Below, in pieces: positions 1 to 11,720 of a stretch of 64,000 nucleotides of DNA (position 1 is the first letter of the stretch; each line of letters starts with the position of its first letter). The notes below the pieces were generated by a model, which ran no database searches, was not told the DNA's origin, and worked only from the letters and a program-made list of their open reading frames with translations. The stretch is from Rhodamnia argentea. Taxonomy: Eukaryota; Streptophyta; Magnoliopsida; Myrtales; Myrtaceae. Made by a program: the position numbers and the translations under genes. Location of the stretch: positions 30,427,826 to 30,491,825 of the forward strand of contig NC_063150.1 in assembly GCF_020921035.1 (NCBI RefSeq), in the 5' to 3' direction.

Positions 1-92
1 CAAAACTATCCTTAACAAAGTATGGAATGTGCCTATCGAGCTTAGCTGACATCCCTCTCAGATACACAACAGCATTAATTGGACAACCCCGC

Positions 93-826
93 TTAATACC
101 CATAATTGGCCCCATAGACCGAGCCATAAGCTCCACCATGTGCTGCGTGTCCTGGGTTCGATGCCGGAGATGCATAAACAGAACCGTGAGCTCCATAAGA
201 ATTATAACCTTGGTCCATGTGCCCAGCTGCTGGTGCCTGCGATGGTGCTGCTGCTGCCTCTGCCATAAAATTCTGCAAAATGGGATTTTTTTTTTTTTTG
301 GGCCATTAATGAGCAGAAGCCTACATAAATTGGTCAAAAGGAAATGCAGTAACAACATTTATCTCTCCTCAGTTGAAAAACTATAACAACTGTGTCTACC
401 AAAATATAGAATGTACATGGAAGTAGAGGCACTTTATATATATATATATATGCACAAGCCATTACACCAACTTAACAACGTTCAAACTAGGGCCAAATGG
501 CAGCCGAGTCATTAACAGCTGGAACATTTGACATGATATAAAAGCCAGCGTTTCTCCAAATGCAGGGACTTTACCTGTATTAATTGCTGTGCGGTCTGAA
601 CTTGCGAAGCAGTTCCACTAATTTCAACCGTCATTTCTCCAGGAACTCCCCTAGTTTCCTGAATGGTAACAGTAGCTCCGCTGGTTCGTCGAATGTAGCT
701 TATACTGGAACCAGCTGACCCAATGACAGCATCGGCATAAGAAAGGGGAATTTGCATTTGCTGTGTGATCTGCAAAATTGAAATGGTAGCAATGTTAGGA
801 AAGGATCAAACGAACAAAGTTCAGCA

Positions 827-868
<42 letters not shown>

Positions 869-3800
869 AGGGAGGGAGGGAGGGAGGGAGGGAGACGGCC
901 CAAGTTTCTGAATCAAGTTTAAAAATAATAATGACCAAATCATGACAAGATGAAGAATAACGGAGGAAACACAGCAATTACCTGCTTGATCATGGAAGGT
1001 GCCGATTGGGCATTGGATGGTGCATGCATCCCCATTGGTACATCTCTTCCATAAGCAGATATACCCTGATGAGACTGTGGCTCCATAGGAGGCGGCAATT
1101 CAGGAGGTGGATAGTAACTATCAAGCTGCCGCGGAGGGGGCATATATTGAGAATTATGTCCATAACCAGGGCCACCACCAGCATTCGGAGGAAGACCAGG
1201 TGGTGGACCCCAGGATTGGTGTGGTGGCATATGCTCCATTGGAGGATTCTTTCCCTTTTGCATCTGATTTAAAATTTAGTGTAAGGCCCTCACATGTCTT
1301 TTACCATAAAACATACAAATTGTTGCCAAGGGAAGGACAGGACTTACATGCATCTCAAACAATGGGATGATACTGCGGTCAACTAAAAATTTCCTCAAAT
1401 GAGATGCAATTAGCTCCACAGCTTTGTGAACCCCTGTTGGCTCTCCAACAACTTCAACAACTCTATCATCTTGAAGAGCAAACACTGGCAGTTCTTCTGC
1501 ACCATTTAGTCGAAGTAAATTATGTCAAAAGGACAAACACACACATATGTTAAAATTACACCAAAAATCCTAAACCTTTTGTACAAAATGTAGTCAAGAA
1601 CTAAATCTTTTTAATTTGTGCAGTGTAGTCTTAATCACAAATCATTTTGAGAAGTTTCATTCCACCCATCTCATAGTGTCCCCAATGGTTGCTTACATGG
1701 TACTTGTTACATGACGCCAGATAGGAAAAATGGGGGAAACCAACGATTGAAAGGCTACAATAAAAATTAAGGACTTAATACGATATCCAAATTAAAAAAT
1801 TGGAGAGGTTTCTCCTTACGCAGAAGGGGAGAATGTAAACCCAATGCATGTGCATGAAAGAGCATTCTGTTCATCCATGATGCACCAACTGCATAGACTC
1901 ATGCTCGAAACTGACACCAAATCAATGATAGATAGGAACAAACTTCACAATTCAGCGAACGCGAATTTACACACCCACAGGCTACAGCTCAATCTCAATG
2001 ATCTTAAAAAGTAATAAAACGTCAATATTAAGCACGTAAGCCATATGATTGCATGACAGCCACAACCCGAAAGAATTTGCGGTAGGGGTCATTTCATTTT
2101 TTGATCTAGACCAAATAGGTTCCAGAGATGAGAGAATTAAGGATACTTTGCATCTGAACTCCCAAAAATGTTAAATGCAAATGGAACGACAAATTAACAA
2201 CTATGCATCTTGGAGTACCAAGGAACCAAATTAACACAAAAAATGCAGTTCAGACTAGCTTAGCAAACAAAGATAGAATCACTCTGCTGCAGAATGCAAT
2301 TGCAATTGGAAAAGGAAATAAGTTATATATAGGAACCTGTGCCGAGAACTCTAACAATACAGTTTGACTCTTCCTGAATGGATTTAACTGTCCCTCCTTG
2401 TTTTCCAATTAAGCTTCCTGCCTGTGAGGCCGCCACCAGTAGCCTTGTTGAGATCTTTCCAGCTGCGCCAGAGGGAGGATTAGAGTCACCATCCAACCCA
2501 TCAACAATGCGCTTGTGAACTCTCAAAAGGCCATCCACAGCAGGAGGAAGAGAAGAATCAGGCTCCTCCTTCGCAGACACCATTACCTTCAATAGATTAC
2601 AGGCAGAGACATCAGTTTTAGCACTAAATTGATCGGGTCTTTGCCAGCTAAAGACAATTCCTACATAGATTACATGTCATCTGGCATATGTGCAACCGGG
2701 TATTATTCACAAGTTATGAAGGTCGGATTATGAAAGTTATCTAGCATAGCTATCTACCTGCAACCAGATGTTATACCAGATACCATTCAAGACTCACATG
2801 GTGAAAGAAATGGGAGCCGAAAAATAGAATATTCTTAGCTCCTAATGTATTGATAGAGAGGAGGCCCATAATCTTGTCCCCTTCTATAACAAGAAATCTG
2901 ATGATTGCCTTCCATTTGATTCCATCTACTCAATCGCTCGTATAAACAACTCAAGCTCCTTTAGCAAGTCCTAATACGTCAACCAAATTCCTAAATAAAC
3001 TACTTGCTAAAATAATAGCATGTGCTATTCCTATGGATGGCCAAAGCTACCTACACAAGGAGACACTTATCTTTCCATGTTTGGATCAGGTACATTTTGG
3101 AGCTTAGCTTCTGAAGTAATCGAAGAAATGAGTCCAGAAACGTCCAGTGCAAATGAATGACCAAACTCTCCAGATGTTATATATTCTTGATCAACTATAT
3201 TGCAAGTATGGCATATCATATTCCCGTAATTAGCCCACCACTTCATCTTTTTAACTAAATCATGCTCTCCATATTCAAGGAGACAACATAGAGTCCAAGA
3301 TCAGTATAATTCTACTCGTTTAAGTGGCGGTGCCATACAATAACTTCTTATAAAATTGATTTCTCAGCTGCTGCTCTCGTCATTCCATGGGGACAAGAGG
3401 GAACAAGTGAATTTGAGATCCAGCCTGAAAAATAAACTTATCAAACGTTGGATTACAAAGGTACGTTCTTATTTTTGTCAAAAGTTCGATTGCACTGTTG
3501 CTGCTTTTCCCAAAGATTAGACGTCACTTTCCTATCAGATGCCCAATCATGAGAGTTAATGTTTACCAATGAACAGGGCACCGATGCATGCATTACAGAA
3601 GTCCATCCAACGTTACTCTCACAACATTCTTTATTGACATTAGTGTGACATTAGAAGTATTATTAGCACTTTGTAAGTATCTCATAAGCACTCTACATCT
3701 AATGCTGCTTTTAATATCTTCACATGCTGACTAAGTAGATAAGGTTCCCCCCGCAGTGTTTAACACCTGCAGCAAATCAATCATCCAGGCTCTGAAGTTA

Positions 3801-5299
3801 CCCGATAGCACGCAGGGCTTCTTGGTACAGTTGTTCGTACATGAGGTGACTGAAATTAATCAGGCCAGCTTATCAGCACTTTGTAATGCTCAAAGCTGAT
3901 CCCTGCAACCTGGAACTTTGTTTCTGCATATTGGGGTCTTATTGAGGATAGATTCGTGGCCTTAAATTTGCCGACGGAACCTGCACAGACCCATTTTGGT
4001 TACTAAAGTAAAGGAATTGCATTTCATATTCCATATTTCTTTCAGTGATTCTTCCTTTTTTTAACCTTCTTTTCGGTACTCGAGTCATATAATGATTGTA
4101 TTTTTAATGTTGAGCATTGATTAAGTCACCACTCATCATTTTTTATTATAATATGCTTTGGGATTTCACAAATTTCAAATGACTGTTTTCAAGAAACAAC
4201 TCCCATTACTTAAAACATTTTTCCCACGCCTTTACTTCACGAAGGTCCAAACTCCCACTATATTTTATCTACACCATCAACCCAGAGTTATTCGTACTTC
4301 CACTCATCTATATGGTGAATATTAGGTCTTACCCTCAACAAACCACAAAGAATAGCATATCCTAGTTTGCACTGTTGGCTGTTAAATTTTGGAACCTTTC
4401 ATAGGATTAACCATTAGATACTGCTGATAAAATGGACTATGAGCCAACATGACTTTTAGTCTCCTTCTTGGCACCAAGCCCCAGTTAGAAAGGATAAGCT
4501 ACCTGGCCGTTCTGCATTAGCACCAGTCCAGTCAATGGACTATGACAAGCCATTGTGCTTGCCCCCACATAGATAGAGGAAAACACCAGAAAGAACAAGC
4601 ATCTAGGAAATTCTAGCAAAATTAGCTCACGGATTGTGTGATCAGCTTGAACAAAAGTTTCTCCAGAAACACTTTGCAGCATCTCCCAAAGATGTTGTTT
4701 TGCAGAGACACATACAATAACTAATAAACCATACATCCATCGAGCTGTTGCTTATTCTCCATCTAGGAGTCAGCTTAATACTAAGACCTGATCCAAATCA
4801 GAATCTGGTAAAGACACGTTAATTTTGAAAATTTGTTTTCCAATCAGCAAATATGTGCCACTAGAACTTCAAGACAGATTGAATGAGTAAACCTTGAAAA
4901 CCGCAAGCCATCGGAAAAGTGGGAAAGAGGACTTACAGCTCTTTCAGCAGTTCCAGGAGGACCGTCAAGAATCTTAATCCGAGCTCTCGTCTCCTCAACA
5001 ATTTTCTTTATGAACTCCCCTTTGCGCCCGATTATACTGCCGACCTTTTGGGCTGGAACCAACATACGGAAGACACTATCTCCCGGCCATCCAGGCCACT
5101 TCTTCTCAGCAGCTCCAGCTGCTGGACTGTCTTCCTGCGGCTTCTCTTCAGGCTGTGAGTCTGCAGGTAACTCCTCCACGCTCTCCTCAGGCATCTGCTC
5201 GAGGGTCTGCTCAAGGGTTTGCTCGAGCTCCTGCTCAGGGCTCTGCTCGGCTTCAGTCGCATCATTCTGCTCCTCAAGGTTTTGCTCCACTTCAGCCAT
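93..5299 (-). CDS. FLK: FLK-type triple-KH RNA-binding protein
   Basis: Nuclear RNA-binding protein of the FLOWERING LOCUS K family, which in Arabidopsis promotes flowering by lowering FLC transcripts. Coding exons on the minus strand are 5299-4937, 2586-2337, 1496-1348, 1263-982, 769-575 and 272-93. All joins have GT-AG borders and keep phase, giving 472 residues. An acidic E/Q-rich N-terminus (1-65) leads to KKWPGWPGD, then KH1 with GRKG at 91-94, KH2 with GKQG at 182-185, a Pro/Gly/His-rich linker (about 255-348) and KH3 with GSAG at 365-368. The C-tail is Gly/Tyr/Ala-rich and ends NYGY. The run [12 protein letters not shown], the PPP-rich linker and [13 protein letters not shown] point to FLK rather than its paralogue PEPPER. 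An in-frame start follows a leader-intron acceptor. The 2.35-kb second intron is unusually long for this gene. Confidence 0.92.
437..451. repeat. TA microsatellite in FLK intron
   Basis: A short run of TA dinucleotides lies in the last FLK intron. It is a likely length-variable marker with no evident function. Confidence 0.8.
831..893. repeat. Compound AG / GGGA microsatellite in FLK intron
   Basis: About 16 AG repeats pass directly into about eight GGGA repeats, inside the intron between FLK coding exons 4 and 5. On the transcribed strand this is a CT then TCCC tract, well upstream of the acceptor at 771/770. Confidence 0.9.
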
Positions 5300-5304
5300 T
5301 AGTT

Positions 5305-5885
5305 CTGCACAAGAGGAAATGGATATAAACGTGCCCGCATCTCCACAACATCAAGACACCACAACTAATTGGCAGCGGCCAGTCTTTTTCCACAAATGAT
5401 AGAATAGATGCGCGACCACTTAATACCAACTTAACACAATGCAAGAACATAAATTCTCATCGAAACGAAAAAAGAATCAAAAACCCAAAACCCTAAGTGG
5501 CGTGAAACATCAATAGGCCCAAGATATGCATACCCACAAGGAGGCTCGGCCTGAAAGGAAAAAAGAAAACACGCCCAAACAAAGAACGAAGAACAGGCAC
5601 ATAGCACGAGCTATAATACTATCGAGCTCAACAAAGTGATCGGGGCTAAAACAATCGCTATCCTGAACGATCGGAGACGACGGAACCAAGGGAACCCACG
5701 AAGAAGAAGCGTGGCAGATGCACGCCCATGAACAACAGTAAGCCCTAATCGCAGCTTTACTCACCTGAGGGTGTAGACAGGAGAATCTGGCTTCTAGGTT
5801 TTCGCTCGCGGGAGAGAGGGAGAGAGAGAGAACAGGGGGAGAACGGAGTTGTTTCGCGATGAGATAGCTGGAGAATTCGCTTTTG
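5305..5885 (-). promoter_or_regulatory. FLK 5' leader with leader intron
   Basis: Just upstream of the FLK start codon the minus strand has an acceptor (GTGCAG at 5310-5305). A good donor (CTCAG then GTGAGT) lies at 5764/5763. A leader intron of about 460 bases therefore probably separates the coding start from a non-coding first exon near 5765-5880, which has a CT-rich tract (5811-5832). The transcription start is not visible directly. This is inferred from splice signals only. Confidence 0.5.
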
Positions 5886-6009
5886 TGGACAGGGATAAAC
5901 ATGTAATTTCGTGTGGAACCGCTGGATTTTTATTGAACTGACGAAAATAACCCTTCCCTTTCAACTCGAGTTTTGCGGGTTTGGTTCGTCTTTGGAAATG
6001 GGCTAAAGA

Positions 6010-6690
6010 GGAAATGTAAATATCATTTGGCGAACACTTCTTTCAAAAGCAACTTTGGATTAAGTTGTGTTTGTCAAAAAAAAAAAAAATTGTAAAGGGC
6101 TTTGGCTGAATAATTTCATTTTTTATTTAAAAAATCAACCGGCCAAAGGCTTAGGCAGCCGGTGAACCAACTATGGCGCCATCGACCGAGGCCGCCCGAG
6201 GTCGCGCAAACCCGGTGACGAGGCCTAAGGTCGCGCCACCTAGGCGACCATCGCCTTAGCCACGCGTTCCGGGGACAATCGTTGGGGGTCACACGACCCC
6301 AAGCGGCCATCACCGGGGTTACATGACCCAAGGCGACCATCGCTAAAGGTCGCATGACCCGGGCGACAAGGCTCGAGGTGGCACGACCCAAGCGGCCTTT
6401 GCTTGGGGTCGCTCAACCCCCGGGTGACCATTCGTCGGCCCTCAACAGCCACCCTTACTCAAAAAGGAATATGAACAGTAGATCTAGGGTTTTACATTTT
6501 AAGATAGGTAAAATTGAATTTTTAGTAAAATTTTGAGGCCAAAATAAGCAATTGACTATTTTCATTAATAGGGCTTTAGCCTTCCTAAGAACAGCTTTCA
6601 CCAAAACTCTTGAGAATAGTTGTCAAACACCTCAAATTTTCGCCTGAAGGCTTTCAAAATGCTGAATCAAATGCACTGGAGCACTTTGTA
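6010..6690. mobile_element. Non-autonomous repeat with GC-rich 31-base-period core
   Basis: An AT-rich frame surrounds a GC-rich core (about 6175-6430). The core repeats a unit of about 31 bases of the form GGTCGCATGACCC plus AAGCGGCCATCGC; the near-palindromes sit near 6287, 6318, 6349, 6379 and 6408. A similar but inverted element lies at about 11130-11720. Ends are approximate and class is unproven; a hAT-like miniature element is one possibility. No coding capacity is seen. Confidence 0.45.
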
Positions 6691-7249
6691 AAGGGCCACT
6701 AGCTGTACTTTGGAGATACTAACGCTAATATGTAAAATATCGCAACTTTTTAAATATTACGCTATGGCGTGATTTTAAAATGTGTCGATATAAGTTATTA
6801 CTATTTTCAACGATCTAGATTGATCATAAGAATACTCATTAACGAAATTCTTCACCTTCCATTTCCTCCGTGAAACTCAAAATTCACCCTCCGAATTAGA
6901 AAATACGATTTATAATTATTGCAGTACTTTACATAATGTCATGTCCGTCCACAGGAGAAACGGAACATCTAGCCGCTACACAACATCTTCATATGTGGCA
7001 GCGAATCGAAACTTGGTTTTAAAGTCTTAAGTCACAACATGCTTAATAGACTCCAATAAACTTATAAGAAATAAATCACGGGGGATTACTCCAAGAGCCT
7101 GTCTTCCTATTTACGAAGAGAAAAATAGGGGATTGGAATCCCCACCTTCGAGGAAAGGGTGGGAATCCTAAGGAGGGAGTGGCTTGTATAGTAGAATAAG
7201 ATAAGATAGAATAAGATTAAAAAAAATTATGAGAAATGATTATCGATTT

Positions 7250-8015
7250 AATAGGAAAATTACCAAATTAAATCTATTGTATTTGTGCCAATTCAGTTCT
7301 AAACCTTATAATTTGGCCAACTAAACTTTTTTACGATTTGCCAATTTATACCGAAAACTTTTAATTTTGCCAATTTAATCATAAAATTTTTGAAGATTTA
7401 TCAATTTAATTCTAAACAATTTTTCAATTTAGTTTTTCTAACTAATTTTGGCCGAAAGTCATTGATAAGATTGATAAGTGACCTGTTGGCTTAGGGTTGA
7501 AAAAAAGAAGAATATATATATGGTAAAAGTTAAAAAGTTGCCAAAATTGTCCACGTAGAACAATCGGCTTTGACTAAACTGTCATGTCGGAGATTTCCGA
7601 CCAAAATTGATCAAAAGTACTAAATTAGCAAATCATTAAAAAGTTTAGGACTAAATTGGCAAATTGCCAAAAGTTTAGGATTAAAATCAACCAAATTACA
7701 AGATTTAGGCTTCGTTTGTTGGGCAGAAAATATCTTCCAAGAAAACATTTTCCTCGTTTTCCAGTGTTTGGGGGGCGAAGAATGAGTGGTTGAGAAAAAT
7801 ATTTTCTGATCAATAGAAAATGTCCTTCTAAATCTGAGGAGAATGATTTCCCTTTTTTGAGAAAGATAAATCGTTAAATTGACAAATTGACAAAAGACTT
7901 AGGACTAAATAGGTAAATTGTCAAAAGCTTAGGATTAAAATTAGCCAAATTAAAAGATTTAGAACGGAATTGGAATGAGTTCAATAGGGTTTAAGACTTT
8001 CTTGGCATTTTAACT
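7250..8015. mobile_element. Long-inverted-repeat element with nested insertion
   Basis: The left side (ACCAAATTAAATCTATTG, CCAATTCAGTTCTAAACC) and the right side (GGTTTAAGACTTTCTTGGC after reverse-complement-like copies of the same text) form long imperfect inverted repeats, typical of common non-coding plant DNA elements. About 7707-7870 carries unrelated text starting CTTCGTTTGTTGGGCAG that interrupts the right arm, so a second small element seems to have landed inside. Related elements lie at about 57160-57840 and 62741-62960. Confidence 0.5.
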
Positions 8016-8019
8016 CTTT

Positions 8020-9500
8020 CTATCCATTTCATGTTTTTTGGCATTTTCAGCTCTTTCTATCCATACCATGTTTGACAAAGTCTGCCCACTCCAGCAGCAA
8101 GTATTTCAATTGCCCCTAGAGCATACCAATCAAAAGAGGGGACACCATGCAACTGTATCCCAGGAAGGCAGTGTGTGAACTTCCAGTGATGAGCAGGTAC
8201 ATCCAGCTCCCATGGTTTCAACAGTAAAAGCGTATGAGCAAAGGATCATGGGCTCTTATCCGCTGTAACGAATCGCATAAGCACCATAATCTTAGTAGCT
8301 TGCAGGCCTGACGATGTTCCAGCGATGAAATGGCATCCGAGGCAGTGACGTCTTCTTCTTCATCCCAAAGCTTGCCCGTTTTCCGACATTGAGGCCGCCG
8401 CTAAGGGCGCTTGTTAGTGTCTTCATCTGCCACAGTAATATCGAGGGAAGGAGAAGGGAAATAGAATAAACAAACTAGATATTGAGGGCCATGTTGAGGA
8501 GGGGCACAACACGGAAAGAGGTTGGAGATGAATGTGAGCCATTATGATGAATGTAGGTGAGGGTGGATTGAAACAGAGAAGATATAGCCATCAATAGGAG
8601 GTTTGAGGGAATGGGGTGGCAACTAAAGGTAGGAAAGGAGATTGAAAATGTGTGCAGATCATTGTGAGGAAGGCAGGTGAGGATGGAAAGTCATGGAATA
8701 AAGCTATCTAATGGGAGAGTCGCAGCGGTAAATGGAAGGTAAAAGCTATCTCCGTAAGCGATATAGAGAGCTCGGAGGGCAGCATCTAAACCTAAAATCT
8801 AACATTCATTACAAGAATCGGGTGTCTAATAGACCCGAAATGTCGACAGCCAATTTGTCTAGAACGAGGGGATTCCGATTCCTCCCAACTTTTGCAGGAG
8901 TGCTTCCTTAGTTTCATTCCATACATTGCTCCTGCTTTGGCCCCTCATTTGATCTTGTGTCATTGTAATTCATTATGGTTTTCCATGAATTTTATCAGGA
9001 AACTTGTAAGCTTGAAACCATGTTTTGGCTTTTGTTTGATTATGCAGAAAGAGGTGATGGGATGAGTTAGCGAGATAATCATATCAAACCCCTAAAGACA
9101 GTACCTTCCTTGGATGTTCTCAATCTTCTGATAGCTGCTATCATATGATAGAGACATTATATATAGGAAAAGGTAGGATTGACATAAGAAAAAAGTGGGG
9201 ATCGGCAGTCCAGCGCATTAGCAAAAGAGCCAGGATTGAATCAGAAAACTTTGTTAATGGTACTTTACAACTCTGCATGTGAGAAACATCCAGCTGCAAC
9301 TTCCCCTATTTAACTTAACCATTCAGTATAATGTTTCTTTTTGCATTCTATTCAACTTCATACTCTATACTCGAATCCATCTTTGGTTCTGCTATTAAAA
9401 ACGAAGACGCTAGCCACAGAGTTGCTCCAGTAAGGTGGGCAATGCCAAAATAGATTCAGAAAGAATGACCCTATTCAGTAAAGATCGAAATTTGACGCGA
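8020..9500. other. Intergenic stretch without a recognised gene
   Basis: Between the repeats and the Alba gene 3' end I see no recognisable gene. A minus-strand 44-codon frame (8426-8292) follows a CAG and is preceded by pyrimidines, and a neighbouring open stretch without a start lies at about 8057-8240. Either could be an unrecognised 3' exon or a gene relic. The 3' UTR of the Alba gene probably occupies the last 100-300 bases. Confidence 0.4.
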
Positions 9501-9513
9501 ACAATCCTAATGG

Positions 9514-10738
9514 TCACTTCTTTTCATCAGAGGCGGTGGCAGCCAGTTCTGTAGCTGTTTCAGTCTTCGCCATTTCTGTCTTTGTATCAGTTGTCGTCGC
9601 TTCTGTGCTTGTATTAGCCGTTGCTGGCGGGCTTTCTCCTCTATCCGATTTCTCTAGCACGATCTCAATCTAATGTCAAAATGAGAGTGGTCAATAGCCT
9701 GGAAGGATTCTAACTATGCCCAGATCGACTGCAATTGCAATAGGAAGGAAAAAAAAAAGAATATGAAACCTTGGCCTTTTGGATCACCCGCCCTCTGTTC
9801 TCGTCCTTCATTCCAACCGATGAAGTCAAAACCTCTGTTCCATCACAGCAAAATGATCAAAAGATATCAGATGGGATTGATTAATCTGTCAAGCAATAAC
9901 AGTAGCGTGAAGAGGAGGCACAGGCATACTCTTTTCTGTAGCAACACCGTTGTTCTTGAGTATCTCAGCAATGGTGACAACGGTCGTAATTGCTGCAATT
10001 ACATGCACGTCGGTTATTAGAATACTTCTAATGACTTGCAGTATCCGAAAATGAACCTAGATAAGTAATTTGTTCCCTCTGCCAATAGTATGTGCAACTG
10101 AGGTGTGGTATAAAAGCTTTGCTCTCTGCATTGCCAGCCAAATTTTATGCAGGTCTATTCATTCTATGACGAGATTCGTACGAAAAGGATATGCTGACAA
10201 ATAATCGATTTCGAACAACAGGAGGAGGTTAAAGTGAAATGAGAGAGTTGAAGAATAGAATACCCATCCCCAAAGCAGAGAGCTCAACTTCATTATGTTG
10301 TTGTATGTACCTCTGCACCACAAAGTTGAGAAACTTGAGAATTTATTAAAACTGCACACCCTGTTGGAGAACTACTAGTGGCAGGACACAAGCCCAAAAT
10401 CCACATGATCTACCATTCAGATCAAACTGTCACAAATCACGAAGTTTCCGCGGTTTACATCACCAGAAATTCACTACTTTTCAGCTTGCAACACGGCCAT
10501 GTAAACCCAACTCGAGTCCGATACCTCTCATTAACAAGCAAATCTATAACGGAATGACATCACATTGCGTCGCTCCAGAACGAGGCGAAAGCAAGCAAAG
10601 AACAAGAAGATAATGCACCTTGGCAAGATTGACATAGAAGAAGAGGGGCTTCTTGGTATTGGACACCTGAATCCTGTTCTTCTTCGGGGCTAGAACATTC
10701 TCCGACGGCACCGCCAGTGTGTCAACAGCCATCGTCAT
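9514..10738 (-). CDS. Alba-domain DNA/RNA-binding protein (At2g34160-like)
   Basis: Small plant Alba superfamily protein. Family members bind nucleic acid, and several plant forms act in chromatin or RNA metabolism; the exact role here is not shown. Exons on the minus strand are 10738-10619, 10312-10264, 9992-9930, 9834-9770 and 9669-9514. Joins are in phase and give 150 residues. The Alba fold covers about residues 20-105: KKNRIQVSNTKKPLFFYVNLAK, then RYIQQHNEVELSALGM, ITTVVTIAEILKNNGVATEK, and RGRVIQKAKIEIVLEK. The tail (about 106-150) is Thr/Ala/Glu-rich and ends DEKK. The start at 10738 is about 105 bases downstream of a clear TATA box. It lies next to FLK, as its relative At3g04620 does in Arabidopsis (from memory). 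Confidence 0.9.
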
Positions 10739-10842
10739 GCGAAAATTTGTCCAAGTTCTTCTGTTATATCTGTTTTATCACTTCTGGTCACAACCACGAA
10801 AAGGAAGGGGATCACGCAAGAGAATGCAGAGGAAGTTCCCCA

Positions 10843-10853
10843 CTATATATAAA
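10843..10853 (-). promoter_or_regulatory. TATA box of the Alba gene
   Basis: On the minus strand TTTATATATAG lies about 105 bases upstream of the start codon, a normal distance for a plant promoter with a short leader. Confidence 0.6.
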
Positions 10854-11129
10854 CAGTGAGAAGTCATCCAGAGCCTAAAATGGTGGGAGTTTGCCAAGAA
10901 AAGAGAGTGACCACTTGTCTGTGGGGCAATCTGTTTTTGTGACTTTGTGATTGATGGCCAGGAGTGAAAACAGCAAAATAAAAGGGAGACAGCAATTGTT
11001 CTGCGAGAGAAAACTGGGAGGTGACCATTTGTCTGAGAAAGTATGACCAAGTATTTGGTGATTCCTTGCGCTCTGTGATGACCCGATTTCATGGTTGAGG
11101 GAAAGACCCACTGTATACAAGACACCGTC

Positions 11130-11720
11130 AAAATATGGGCCTCGTTTGATTCGGCATTTGCAAAGGGCTTTGGGGCCTCCAAAATCCCGGCATTTTGGCA
11201 ATTTTTTTGGATAGTTTTGGGAAAATGTCATTGCATTTCCAAAGGCATTTAGCCCAAAGCAGGTCCCCGGATACTTTAAAATGCCGCATTTCCGGCATAC
11301 GAATAGACTTTTTTTTTCCTTCTAATTTTACTCCCGCTATACTTTCATAATTATAAAATTGTCCTCAAAAACCCTTACCTTCGGCAGGCGACCGGCGAGC
11401 CACAGCCAGCCTCGCCTGAGGTCACGCGAACCGAGGCAACATTCACCTGGGTTCGTGCAACCCAGGCCGACGGTCGCGGGGTTCGCGTGATCCAAGCCGA
11501 CGGCCGCCTAGATCGTGCAACCTCAAGCGAGGCTGTCCGCGTCAGATTGGCCTCGTCGAAGTCTCACCGGCCCCAGACCGGGAAAAAGAAAAAAGTCTCG
11601 GTGGCCCGCAGGTTCTCAGTCTCTTTTGAGGGTTTTTTCAAATAAAAGCAAAAGGGCTTAGGAGAGTGTGACTTTTCCGAACACCATTTTAGCGTGCATG
11701 TTCACGTGAGAACTGGACCA
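11130..11720. mobile_element. Second copy of the GC-core repeat, inverted
   Basis: It starts near CGTTTGATTCGGCATTTGC and ends near CTTTTCCGAACACC. The GC-rich core (about 11385-11560) repeats the form GGTTCGTGCAACC plus CAGGCCGACGGTCGC at about 30-base steps. Its left end resembles the reverse complement of the right end of the element at 6010-6690. Boundaries are approximate. Confidence 0.45.

Noticed and set aside
6290-6430. Regular short palindromes with even spacing, CRISPR-like at first sight
   Set aside because: The whole unit repeats with no unique spacers, and this is a plant nuclear sequence; it is a degenerate minisatellite core.
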